Assembly (NCBI RefSeq): GCF_000725285.1
Contig: NZ_CP007161.1
Location: 3,014,213-3,078,212 of the forward strand
DNA length: 64,000 nucleotides
Direction: 5' to 3'
DNA from: Virgibacillus sp. SK37
Lineage (GTDB): Bacteria; Bacillota; Bacilli; Bacillales; Amphibacillaceae
Shown: one piece after another, positions 45,178-55,100 of the stretch
How positions within the stretch are numbered: the first letter of the stretch is position 1
Layout of the letters: every line of letters starts with the position of its first letter
Translations under genes and position numbers: made by a program
Notes under the pieces: generated by a model
The model's database searches: none
Told to the model about the DNA's origin: nothing
What the model saw: only the letters and a program-made list of their open reading frames with translations

Positions 45178-46002
45178 ATGCTATTATTCCTAAACTTTTT
45201 TAAAAAGAAAAAGAACGAAGAGCCAAAACAAATACATACTAACCCCCAGAAACCCCAAAAAACAAATGAGCATGTAGCTACCAGAAAAGGTGAGATAGGA
45301 GAATACAAGATTGATATTCAATTGGATCAGCTACCAAAAGGTTATCGCTACCTTAGTGATCTTCTTGTGAAAAATCCAAAAGCGAAGTCAGGACATTCAC
45401 AAATTGACCACGTCGTCTTAACTTCCCATGGTATATTTACCATCGAAACAAAGAACTACCAAGGGACCATCTATGGCGGAAAAGACCGGAAAACATGGTT
45501 GGTTAATGGTAAGTTTAAAATGATGAATCCTTTCGTGCAAAACTATGGACATATAGAGGCATTAAAAACATTAATTGATAAAAAATACCATGACCTATTT
45601 ATCTCCATGGTATCTTTTACAAAACGTTCCACATTTAAAGTAGGCGATGATTACCGTAAAATAGCATCCAATGAACTCATCGTATATGACATTGAATTAT
45701 CAGAGTTCCTCCATAGGAAGGTATCCGTACTGAAGATTCATCACAAAGAACCACTCCTATCTGAGAAAGACATTGACACAATCTATCATACCTTATTAAA
45801 GGCTAATATTACTGATTCTAAGATTAGAGAAGAGCATAAGCATGCATTAAAAACAAATACATCGATAGAAGATTCCAGTTCAAATTCTACTTGTGTCATT
45901 TGCAATAAACCTGTTTCACAAAAAGTAGAAGCATTCTGTTTATCAAATAAAAAATTCAATGGGAAAATCTTTTGTTATGCACATCAGAAAACGGCTAACT
46001 AA
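45178..46002 (+). CDS. NERD-domain protein with C-terminal zinc-ribbon-like Cys cluster, 274 aa
   Basis: A basic N-terminus (FFKKKKNEEPK) precedes the NERD domain: GEIGEYKIDIQL, then SGHSQIDHVVLTSHGIFTIETKNYQGTI, where the Asp and ExK resemble nuclease-fold residues. After that comes VNGKFKMMNPFVQNYGHIEALK. The last 50 residues carry CVICNKPVS plus further Cys and His, a likely metal-binding ribbon. NERD proteins are thought to act on nucleic acids; the function is unproven. The start follows AAGGAGAAGATT. A strong terminator follows. Confidence 0.82.
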   Translation: MLLFLNFFKKKKNEEPKQIHTNPQKPQKTNEHVATRKGEIGEYKIDIQLDQLPKGYRYLSDLLVKNPKAKSGHSQIDHVVLTSHGIFTIETKNYQGTIYGGKDRKTWLVNGKFKMMNPFVQNYGHIEALKTLIDKKYHDLFISMVSFTKRSTFKVGDDYRKIASNELIVYDIELSEFLHRKVSVLKIHHKEPLLSEKDIDTIYHTLLKANITDSKIREEHKHALKTNTSIEDSSSNSTCVICNKPVSQKVEAFCLSNKKFNGKIFCYAHQKTAN

Positions 46003-46012
46003 AACAATAAGT

Positions 46013-46048
46013 AAATCCACGAAACGGCATCCGTCGTTTCGTGGATTT
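46013..46048 (+). terminator. Rho-independent terminator of the NERD gene
   Basis: AAATCCACGAAACG pairs with CGTTTCGTGGATTT around a short loop, followed by a few T bases. Nearly perfect stem. Confidence 0.8.
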
Positions 46049-46232
46049 CTTGATAATATTAATATAAACTCTCAGTCTCTCCTAAACCTTCCCTAAGAAA
46101 TATACTTCAGCAAATACCATCCCTCCTAACCCCAGTGACAGACAGCCTATAAAGATGATAAAGTAAGGAAAGTTAATTCATAAAGAACAGAATGATAAGC
46201 TCAAATTTAGCAGAAACAAAATGGAGGAAACT

Positions 46233-46928
46233 ATGAACTATAAAACTATTTTATTCGATGTGGATGATACATTAATGGACTTTGGTGCCTCAGAAAAAAG
46301 TGCTCTTCACTATACTTTTCTTGCTTACAAATTACCAACGGGATTAGTGGATTACCAACCTGATTACAGAAAAATCAGCAAAGGGCTATGGAGGGATCTG
46401 GAGCAGGGGCTTTTATCTGTAACCGAACTAGGGGTAGAGAGGTTTAGAAGGCTCTTTCTTCAGCATGAACTTGATATTAATCCGAAAACATTCAATGAAG
46501 TATATCTTAACTATCTCGGTAAAGAAGTACATCACATGGATGGAGTCTTAGAATTATTTGATCAGCTTAACGACTATAAGCTAGGTGTTGTAACAAATGG
46601 ATTCACTACAGTGCAAAATTCTAGATTGAGTCGTTCTCCGCTATATAAAAGCTTCGACCATATCATTACTTCTGAGGATGCCGGTTACCAGAAGCCTCAC
46701 GTAGGTTTCTTTGATTATACCTTTTCTAAACTAGGTATTAAGGAGAAGGAGGATGTTTTGATCGTTGGTGACTCATTAACATCTGACATCCAAGGTGGAA
46801 TCAATTACGGTGTAGATACTTGCTGGTTCAATCCACATAAAAAAGAGAACAACACGGAAATTAAGCCAACCTATGAGATCTGTGAACTGGCAGAGCTTAT
46901 AGAAATAGTAGAAAAAGAGAAAGTTTAA
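46233..46928 (+). CDS. HAD-superfamily nucleotidase, YjjG/YfnB-like, 231 aa
   Basis: HAD motif I is ILFDVDDTLMDF, motif II VVTNGFTTVQ, motif III Lys in YQKPHVGFF and motif IV VGDSLTSDIQGG. The cap is helical. The set matches noncanonical pyrimidine nucleotidases of the YjjG family, which hydrolyse nucleoside monophosphates. The start at 46233 (MNYKTILFD) follows GGAGGAAACT; an earlier ATG overlaps that site. Monocistronic by spacing. Confidence 0.85.
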   Translation: MNYKTILFDVDDTLMDFGASEKSALHYTFLAYKLPTGLVDYQPDYRKISKGLWRDLEQGLLSVTELGVERFRRLFLQHELDINPKTFNEVYLNYLGKEVHHMDGVLELFDQLNDYKLGVVTNGFTTVQNSRLSRSPLYKSFDHIITSEDAGYQKPHVGFFDYTFSKLGIKEKEDVLIVGDSLTSDIQGGINYGVDTCWFNPHKKENNTEIKPTYEICELAELIEIVEKEKV

Positions 46929-47079
46929 GCTCCTTTTTACGCTTGTATCTATTTCTACACCACGGGCCCAAAGTATGACATCAATCTCCTTTTTCTACCA
47001 AATTTAGTGCTATTAACTCTTTCATTCTAAACTATTTAGAATATTATAGAAATAGTATACTAGAATTGGAGTGATTTAT

Positions 47080-48984
47080 TTGTTAAGGAGAAAAGGCACT
47101 AAATCTTTTTCATGGTTGCTAACATTAGTGATGGCAGTGAGTCTTGCTATGCCATCATTAAGCTATGCTGACGAGGCGGAAAGCAATAGCATTCAACAAG
47201 CGTATGAGCTCGATGATGGGGTTACTGCAGAAAAGTATGATTATGCAGATGCTATTAAAGAGACCATCTATGTGGAATCTACATTGGATAGTGATGAAGA
47301 TGGGACCCCCGATCGAATTGCAGCAGACATCATCCGACCAAAGGAATCAAACGGCGACATGAAGGTGCCTGTAATTATGGATGCAAGCCCATATTACGAG
47401 AGTCTTGGGCGTGGAAACGAATCTGAAATAAAGGATACTGACGGTGATGGTGTCAATGATATGTTTCCATTATTTTATGACAACTACTTTGTTCCGAGAG
47501 GATATGCTGTGGTGCAAGTAGATATGGTAGGGACTAACAACTCGGATGGTTGCCCGACAACAGGCGGCTTTGAAGAAATAGAAAGTATTAAAGTCGTAAT
47601 AGAATGGTTAAACGGAAAAGGCAAAGCATGGGACGAAAACGGAGATGAAATTGCTGCAGACTGGTCAACAGGAAAGGTTGGTATGATTGGCAAATCCTAT
47701 GATGGTACATTGGCTAACGGTGTGGCCGCTACTGGCGTGGAGGGCCTCGAAACAATTGTCCCGATCGGAGCAATCAGTAGTTGGTACGATTATTATCGCT
47801 ATGAAGGTATTTCGTTTCGCAAAAATGGTCCCAACGGTTTATCCAAGTTGGTCACAAGCAGCGAAAGAGTCCCTGCCTGTGCCCCAGTTCGTGAGAATAT
47901 CAAGGAAAAAGCTGACGACGAAACTGGTGACTATAACTCCTTTTGGGATGAACGCAATTATATAAAAGATGCACATAACATAGAAGCAAGTGTATTCGTT
48001 GTACATGGTATTAATGATTATAATGTGAAGGCAAATCACTTTTCAAACTGGTGGGAAGTTTTAAAAGAAAATGATGTGCCAAGAAAACTCTGGCTTACCC
48101 AAACAGGACATGTGGATCCATTTGATTTCCGTAGAGAAGAATGGGTTAATACCCTCCATCGCTGGTTTGATCATTGGTTACTAGATATTGATAACGGAAT
48201 TATGGACGAACCGGCTGTAGATATTGAACGGGAAGCAGATGAATGGGAGACCTACTCTTCCTGGCCGGATCAGAATGCGAAAGCTGTGAAAGTAAGACTT
48301 GCACCTGCCGTTGGCAACCTACCAGGTGTGTTAACAACAGGGCCGGTTAAAGGCAATTTCACCCAAACCTTCGTTGATGAACCGTACCAGCGTGAAAGCG
48401 CAATGGTAGAGGATGAATTTTCAACAAAGGAAAATAGGTTAATGTTCATGACCCCAAAATTGGAAGATGATCTTCGACTAAGTGGGATTCCGGAAATTGA
48501 TATTCGCGCAAACGTTAATAAAGAAGATACTAATTTAACCGCGCTTATCGTGGATTACGGAGCAGATGAAAGAGTCAATCATCGTGACCGTGGTGAAGGT
48601 GTTCGTACCCTTGAAGAGGAAAGCTGTTGGGGACAAAGCACAGCAGCCGATGATGCTTGTTATAAAGAAACAGAAAAGACAACTCATGAGGCACCATATG
48701 AAATTGTCACACATGGTTGGATGGATGCAACAAACTGGAAAACTCTTGATTATACAGACTTGCTAAAACCTGAGAAAAGCTACCGTTTCCAATGGGATAC
48801 ACTACCAGAGGACTATGTCTTTAAGGAAGGTCATCGGATTGGTATTGTTATTGCAGGTAGTAATTACCAACGCTTACTTCCTATGCAAAACAAAGCAACC
48901 ATTGAAGTCTCTTTAGGACAGAGCAAGGCACTTCTTCCTATTGTTGGCGGAAAAAAGGCATTTGAGGCTGCAGTAGAAGAATAA
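47080..48984 (+). CDS. Secreted S15 X-prolyl dipeptidyl-peptidase-like hydrolase, 634 aa
   Basis: A TTG start (47080) follows GGAGTGATTTAT, giving a classical signal peptide RRKGTKSFSWLLTLVMAVSL ending near SYADEA. The nucleophile is in GKSYDGT (about Ser206), with HGINDYNVK and QTGHVDP near the Asp and His. Two acidic loops, DSDEDGTPDRI and DTDGDGVND, resemble calcium-binding repeats. The C-terminal jelly-roll has YRFQWDTLPEDYVFKEGHRIG. It is longer than its paralogue at 4941 and has a better export signal. It should release X-Pro dipeptides outside the cell, by family. A terminator follows. Confidence 0.85.
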   Translation: MLRRKGTKSFSWLLTLVMAVSLAMPSLSYADEAESNSIQQAYELDDGVTAEKYDYADAIKETIYVESTLDSDEDGTPDRIAADIIRPKESNGDMKVPVIMDASPYYESLGRGNESEIKDTDGDGVNDMFPLFYDNYFVPRGYAVVQVDMVGTNNSDGCPTTGGFEEIESIKVVIEWLNGKGKAWDENGDEIAADWSTGKVGMIGKSYDGTLANGVAATGVEGLETIVPIGAISSWYDYYRYEGISFRKNGPNGLSKLVTSSERVPACAPVRENIKEKADDETGDYNSFWDERNYIKDAHNIEASVFVVHGINDYNVKANHFSNWWEVLKENDVPRKLWLTQTGHVDPFDFRREEWVNTLHRWFDHWLLDIDNGIMDEPAVDIEREADEWETYSSWPDQNAKAVKVRLAPAVGNLPGVLTTGPVKGNFTQTFVDEPYQRESAMVEDEFSTKENRLMFMTPKLEDDLRLSGIPEIDIRANVNKEDTNLTALIVDYGADERVNHRDRGEGVRTLEEESCWGQSTAADDACYKETEKTTHEAPYEIVTHGWMDATNWKTLDYTDLLKPEKSYRFQWDTLPEDYVFKEGHRIGIVIAGSNYQRLLPMQNKATIEVSLGQSKALLPIVGGKKAFEAAVEE

Positions 48985-48987
48985 TAG

Positions 48988-49025
48988 AAAAAGGATGTTA
49001 CCAAAATTCGGTGACATCCTTTTTT
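48988..49025 (+). terminator. Terminator after the secreted S15 gene
   Basis: AAAAAGGATGTtACC pairs with GGTgACATCCTTTTT. The A/T flanks also allow minus-strand use. Confidence 0.8.
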
Positions 49026-49116
49026 AATTACAGAGCTTTCTCCTTACTTGTTCTTCAGTCAGCCATTCATCCCCCGTTTTGATGACCTTCTCAGCTTCCA
49101 TAAGTTTAGAAAGCAA
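49024..49116 (-). pseudogene. Remnant resembling the C-terminus of a Phd/RelB-type antitoxin, 30 codons
   Basis: A minus-strand TTG (complement of 49114-49116) with GGAGGAG 10 bases before it reads MLSKLMEAEKVIKTGDEW and then LTEEQVRRKL. This matches the EAEEDIKAGR...EEV..EL tail seen in Phd/RelB antitoxins, but the DNA-binding half is absent and no toxin gene is adjacent. Either a remnant or a small gene; the resemblance is short. Confidence 0.3.
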
Positions 49117-49154
49117 TCTGAGCGTACTCCTCCATGTTTATATATAATACAAAA

Positions 49155-50492
49155 CTAATAATTAGACAGATACTGTTCCCGTTCCCATGGATGAACAGTC
49201 GTACGGAACATATCCCATTCGATCTGCTTGGCTTCCACAAAATGTTCCAGTAGATGCTCACCAAGTGCTTGCTTAATAATTTCATCCTGCTCCAGCTCTT
49301 CTAATGCATGCATTAAGGTTGCTGGCAAATCGCGGATGCCGTTTTTTATTCGTTCTGATTTGTTCATTGTATAGATATTTTGATCCACAGCCGTCGGAGG
49401 CGTCAGCTTGTTTTCTACGCCATCAAGTCCACTTGCAAGCAACACCGCCAAAGCCATATATGGATTGGCCGAGGGATCAGGACTTCGTACTTCAATGCGT
49501 GTGCTTAATCCTCTCGAAGATGGAATGCGAATGAGGGGACTTCTGTTCGAACCGGACCATGCAACATAGCATGGTGCTTCATACCCAGGGACAAGCCTTT
49601 TATATGAGTTGATTGTGGGATTTGTTACTGCCGTGAAATGAATTGCATGCTTTATGATACCAGCTGTAAACTGGTAGGCCACTTCACTCAATTGCATGTC
49701 ACCATGTGAATCAAAAAAGGCGTTTTTGCCCTCTTGAAATAAAGACATATTCACATGCATGCCTGAGCCGTTCACACCAAATAATGGTTTTGGCATAAAT
49801 GTAGCATGCAGATTATGCTTGCGGGCTATCGTTTTTACAACCAGCTTAAATGTTTGAATATCATCCGCGTGTTTTAGCGCATCCGCGTATTTGAAATCTA
49901 TTTCATGCTGTCCAGGAGCGACCTCATGATGGGAAGCTTCAATTTCAAACCCCATTTCCTCCAATTCAAGAACGATTTCTCTGCGACAGTTCTCCCCCAA
50001 ATCTGTTGGAGCAAGATCGAAATAGCCGCCCTTATCGTTCAAATCCAAGGTTGGTTCACCGTTCTCATTTAACTTAAACAGGAAAAACTCCGGCTCTGTT
50101 CCAATATTAAATGCAGAAAAACCCATTGCTTCCATTTTCTTAAGGTTTCTTTTCAAATTATAGCGTGGGCACCCCTCAAATGGTGTTCCATCCGGATTGT
50201 AGATATCACAAATAAAGCGTGCTACCTTCCCTTTGTCTGATGTCCATGGAAAAACCACAAATGTATCTAAATCAGGATATAAAAGCATATCAGATTCTTC
50301 AATTCGTACAAAGCCTTCAATCGAGGATCCATCAAACATCATTTTATTGTCCAACGCTTTTTCCAGTTGACTTAATGGAATTTCCACATTTTTAATGGTT
50401 CCAAGCATATCGGTAAATTGCAGGCGGATGAACCGCACATTTTCCTCATCCATTTTTTTGCGTATTTGTTCCTTCGATAATGTTGCACCCAT
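49155..50492 (-). CDS. glnA: Glutamine synthetase type I, 445 aa
   Basis: Catalyses glutamate plus ammonia plus ATP to glutamine. Landmarks are [19 protein letters not shown] near residue 55 (Arg63 at the position of the B. subtilis feedback residue Arg62), the glutamate/metal site [13 protein letters not shown] and the ATP-site [14 protein letters not shown]. Length equals the Bacillus GlnA class. It lies 33 bases after the GOGAT small-subunit gene in the same direction, with GGAGGAAAAAAT before the ATG. There is no glnR gene beside it. It is probably co-transcribed with glutamate synthase. Confidence 0.9.
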   Translation of the reverse strand: MGATLSKEQIRKKMDEENVRFIRLQFTDMLGTIKNVEIPLSQLEKALDNKMMFDGSSIEGFVRIEESDMLLYPDLDTFVVFPWTSDKGKVARFICDIYNPDGTPFEGCPRYNLKRNLKKMEAMGFSAFNIGTEPEFFLFKLNENGEPTLDLNDKGGYFDLAPTDLGENCRREIVLELEEMGFEIEASHHEVAPGQHEIDFKYADALKHADDIQTFKLVVKTIARKHNLHATFMPKPLFGVNGSGMHVNMSLFQEGKNAFFDSHGDMQLSEVAYQFTAGIIKHAIHFTAVTNPTINSYKRLVPGYEAPCYVAWSGSNRSPLIRIPSSRGLSTRIEVRSPDPSANPYMALAVLLASGLDGVENKLTPPTAVDQNIYTMNKSERIKNGIRDLPATLMHALEELEQDEIIKQALGEHLLEHFVEAKQIEWDMFRTTVHPWEREQYLSNY

Positions 50493-50525
50493 ATTTTTTC
50501 CTCCTAAGAATTCTAATTTTCTTTG

Positions 50526-52022
50526 CTATCCTTTCAAGTACGATGGCAGTACAGAATTTCCCATTAAATAGGAATCTACTTTATGAGCAACTTCACGCCC
50601 TTCATTAATCGCCCAGACAATTAAACTTTGTCCACGCCGCGCGTCGCCTGCCGCAAAAACATTCCCTTTGTTTGTAGTAAAATCCCCATACGGCGACTTC
50701 ACCTTATGATGGTTTGTATCAATGCCGTACTGTTGTAATAACCCAAGCTCAGTTCCTTCAAATCCAATAGCAATAAACACAAGCTGTGCCGGCCAAACCT
50801 TCTCCGTACCAGGGATTTCTTGGAAGGAGATACTTCCATCTTTTTCTTTTATTTTCTTCATTTGGACAGTATGCACTTCCTTCAGCTGTCCATCCTTATC
50901 TGAAACGAATCGTTTTGTTTGAATCGAATAGTTCCTAGGATCCTGACCGAATGTAGCTGTAGCTTCATGGTGGGCATAATCCACTGTGAATACATTCGGA
51001 TATGCTGGCCACATATTATTTGGAGTTCTGTCTGTCGGAAGCCTCGGATGCTTACCAAATTGAACAACACTCTTACATCCTTGGCGAAGTGCTGTCGCTA
51101 TGCAATCCGCACCGGTATCTCCTCCGCCGATGACAATGACATCCTTCCCTTTTACATCAATCCATTCCAGGTCTTCTTCCTCAGCCCCTATGAGGCTTTT
51201 CGTAGATAAAGTCAAATAATCCATCGCAAAGTGAACCCCTTTTGCTTCCCTCCCCTCCAGCTTAAGGTCCCGCTGCTTCAGGGCTCCTGTACAAAGGATG
51301 ACAGCATCATACATTTCATTTAATTCATCGGCATGAATGTCTATACCGACTTCCGTGTTTAAAATAAACTGGATGCCTTCCTCCTCCAAAAGCCTAACCC
51401 TACGCTCCACGACTTCTTTTTCCAGTTTCATATTTGGGATTCCGTACATTAGTAAACCGCCGGCTCGATCCTGCCGCTCATAAACAGTCACCCTATGACC
51501 AGCTTGATTCAACTGATCTGCACTGGCCAATCCGGCAGGTCCTGAACCAATAATTGCAACAGATTTGCCTGTTCGATTCCGTGGCATTCTTGGTGCTATC
51601 CATCCGTTTTCAAATCCTTTATCAATAATCGTACGCTCAATACTCTTTATCGTCACAGCTGGATCAGCAATAGCAAGGGTACAAGATCCTTCACAAGGTG
51701 CCGGGCATACCCTGCCAGTGAATTCAGGAAAGTTATTTGTTTTTAACAGCCGTTCCAGTGCTTCCTCCCATTTTTCCAAATACACAAGGTGATTCCATTC
51801 CGGGATGAGGTTATAAATCGGGCAACCAGTTGTTGCCCCATCGAGCACTTCTCCAATTTGACAAAAAGGGGTCCCGCAATCCATACACCGCGCTCCCTGC
51901 CTTTTAAGCGTTTCATCTGAAAAGGGCGCCTTATATTCTCTCCAGTCACTGATCCGATGTCGAGCCTCTCGCTCCTCCACTTCCTCTCTTGCATAATCCA
52001 TAAACCCTGTTAATTTCCCCAT
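50526..52022 (-). CDS. gltD: Glutamate synthase small (beta) subunit, 498 aa
   Basis: NADPH-oxidising subunit (called gltB in B. subtilis). The N-terminal Cys-rich domain has [16 protein letters not shown] and [10 protein letters not shown] for two [4Fe-4S] clusters. The FAD fold is [14 protein letters not shown] and the NADPH fold [11 protein letters not shown]; the C-terminal FAD motif is [12 protein letters not shown]. The start at 52022 ([15 protein letters not shown]) follows GAAAGGAGCGGTACT; the longer frame is not supported. It lies 79 bases downstream of the large subunit. Confidence 0.9.
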   Translation of the reverse strand: MGKLTGFMDYAREEVEEREARHRISDWREYKAPFSDETLKRQGARCMDCGTPFCQIGEVLDGATTGCPIYNLIPEWNHLVYLEKWEEALERLLKTNNFPEFTGRVCPAPCEGSCTLAIADPAVTIKSIERTIIDKGFENGWIAPRMPRNRTGKSVAIIGSGPAGLASADQLNQAGHRVTVYERQDRAGGLLMYGIPNMKLEKEVVERRVRLLEEEGIQFILNTEVGIDIHADELNEMYDAVILCTGALKQRDLKLEGREAKGVHFAMDYLTLSTKSLIGAEEEDLEWIDVKGKDVIVIGGGDTGADCIATALRQGCKSVVQFGKHPRLPTDRTPNNMWPAYPNVFTVDYAHHEATATFGQDPRNYSIQTKRFVSDKDGQLKEVHTVQMKKIKEKDGSISFQEIPGTEKVWPAQLVFIAIGFEGTELGLLQQYGIDTNHHKVKSPYGDFTTNKGNVFAAGDARRGQSLIVWAINEGREVAHKVDSYLMGNSVLPSYLKG

Positions 52023-52101
52023 AGTACCGCTCCTTTCATAAGTTCCGATCTTTTCACACCGGACGTATGAACCCATCGACGCTATACCATTCTATACCTT
52101 C

Positions 52102-55100
52102 TTATAATGGAACAACGGTAGACGTTTTTAAATTCTGATTACCAACTGCATTCTTCTTTTTTAATTCAAACGCATGCAACGCTGCTTCTCTATCACTCAT
52201 CCCAGCATTCTTATATGTTTGTATTTGTTCTTGCATATGCCGGAAATCTCTCGGTATCACTTTCACTAATTTCTGCATGGATCCATTCCAATGAGACAGA
52301 ACGAAACGGGCTTTTTGACTAGCAGTGTAGTGATAATGATTTTGAATTAATCGTTTTACTTCTTCCAACTCCATTGGGTCTGACACTGTCTCAATGGCAA
52401 CCATCTCTTTATTACATAACACATCAAATTTCTCCGGATCCTCTGTAAGAATATAAGCAATACCACCAGACATACCTGCAGCAAAGTTTTTTCCTACATC
52501 TCCCAGTATGACAACACGACCTCCTGTCATATATTCACAGCCATGATCACCTATTCCTTCAACCACTGCATTTGCACCACTATTACGAACTGCAAACCGT
52601 TCACCAGCATATCCGTTAATATAAGCCTCTCCAGATGTTGCTCCATAAAGAGCAACATTGCCGATAATGATATTGCCTGATTCAGCAGACTTTGCTTCCG
52701 GTGGGGAAGAAATAATTATTTTTCCGCCAGAAAGTCCTTTTCCAACATAATCATTGGCGTCTCCTGTCAAACGGAGAGTCATGCCTTTAGGTACATAGGC
52801 ACCAAAGCTTTGACCTGCTGAACCGTTGAACCGTAATGTGATCGCATCTTCAACCATCCCTTCTTCCCCATAGCGCTTCGTAATCTCACTGCCTGTAATA
52901 GTTCCAACGGCACGATGTGTATTTTTAATGTTATAGGTGATATTCACTTTTTCATTTTGTTCAATGATCGACATAACCACCGGTAATATAGCACTTTCAT
53001 CTAGAGAGCGCTGAAGCTGATGATCCTGCTTGGTTTGGCAGGTTCTTCCCCCATCCACACGGTAAATCAATGTAGACAAGTCCAGGTCCTTTGCTTTCCA
53101 ATGCGCTTTAGCCCGTTCACAGATCGTCAATATGTCTGTCCGGCCAATCATTTCTTCCATCGTCCGAAATCCTAGCATCGCCATTATTTCCCTGACTTCC
53201 TGTGCAATATAATGCATGAAGTTGACAACATGATCCGCATTTCCCATAAATTTTTCCCTCAACTCGGGATTCTGGGTAGCAATTCCGACGGGGCAAGTGT
53301 CTTTATGACATACCCGCATCATGACACATCCAAGGACAACAAGTGGTGCTGTTGCAAACCCAAATTCTTCAGCACCAAGCAATGCAGCCATCACCACATC
53401 TTTTCCGGTCATTAACTTGCCATCGGTTTCCAAAACCACTCGTTCGCGCAAGTTATTTAACATTAGCGTTTGATGGGTTTCAGCAAGACCCAGTTCCCAT
53501 GGAAGTCCGGTATGCTTAATGCTCGTTCTCGGTGAAGCGCCTGTACCTCCGTCATAGCCACTTACGGAAATAACATCCGCTTTTCCTTTAGCAACACCTG
53601 CCGCAATCGTACCAATACCTGATTTAGCAACGAGTTTCACACTGATACGTGCCTCCCGATTGGCATTTTTTAAATCATAAATTAATTGCGCCAGGTCCTC
53701 AATCGAGTAAATATCATGATGGGGTGGTGGTGAAATGAGTCCAACACCCGGGGTTGATCCACGCACATCAGCTACCCATGGATACACCTTATTCCCAGGC
53801 AGCTGTCCTCCTTCTCCAGGTTTTGCCCCCTGGGCCATCTTTATCTGGAGTTCATCTGCATGAATTAAATAGTGACTTTTTACACCAAATCGTCCGGATG
53901 CAATCTGTTTAATGGCACTCCTCCGTAAATCTCCATTTGCATCAGGGGCATAACGCTTCGGATCTTCTCCACCTTCACCGCTGTTGCTTTTTCCTCCAAT
54001 TCGATTCATAGCAATCGCTAATGTTTCATGTGCTTCTTTACTTAACGAACCAAAAGACATTGCCCCCGTTTTAAATCGTTTAACAATAGAGCTAACTGGT
54101 TCGACTTCTTCTACAGGAATGGATTCCCTGTCCTTAAAATCAAGTAAATTCCGCAAAAAATTCAGTCGCTCTTCATTGGCTGCGTGGGAGTATTGTTTAA
54201 AGAGTTCATAATCACCTCGGCGGCACGCCCATTGAAGTGTATGAATGGTTTTCGGATTAAACGCATGATGCTCTCCCATCTTTCTCCATTGAAAATCACT
54301 CCCTGCATCCAACGAAGTGTCCAAATTATTTTCATAAGCTAGTTTATGACGCATCCAAGCTTCTTTAGCGATTGTATCCAGTCCAATACCACCAAGCTGA
54401 GAAGCTGTACCTGTAAAATAATGATCAATAACTGTTTTACTAATGCCGATCGCTTCGAACGTTTGCGCTCCCCGATAACTTTGAATTGTGGAAATACCCA
54501 TTTTGGACATTACTTTGACAATGCCTTCTGTAATACTATTTATATAAACATTGATCACGTGTTTATAACTCAGTTGCAGATGGTTCTCTTCAATTGCTTT
54601 ATTTAATGTTGCATATGCGAGGTAAGGATTAATCGCATCCGCACCATAACCGATAAGTGCTGCAAAATGATGTACTTCTCTGGCTTCTCCTGTTTCAGCA
54701 ATAATACTTACCTTCATCCGATTACCCTGACGAACGAGATGCTGATGCAGGGCACTTACCGCGAGCAGAACAGGAATCACTGCATTATTTTCATCCATGT
54801 TCCGATCGGAGAGGATGAGAATATGCACACCCTCTGCAATTAGCTTTTCCGCTTTCTCGAACAGCTGCTCCAAGGCAAGCTCCAAATTCTCATGGAATAA
54901 TATATCAATGGTACGGGACTCAAAACCTTCATAGTGGTTCAACTGTAGTAAACGGAATTGACGATTGGATAATACAGGTGTAGTAAGCTTCAATCTGCGG
55001 CAAATTTTTTCATCATCGTGGAGAATGTTTCCAACTGGACCAAGCATTGTTATGGTTGAAGTGACCACTTGCTCGCGATAAGCATCAATGGGAGGGTTGG

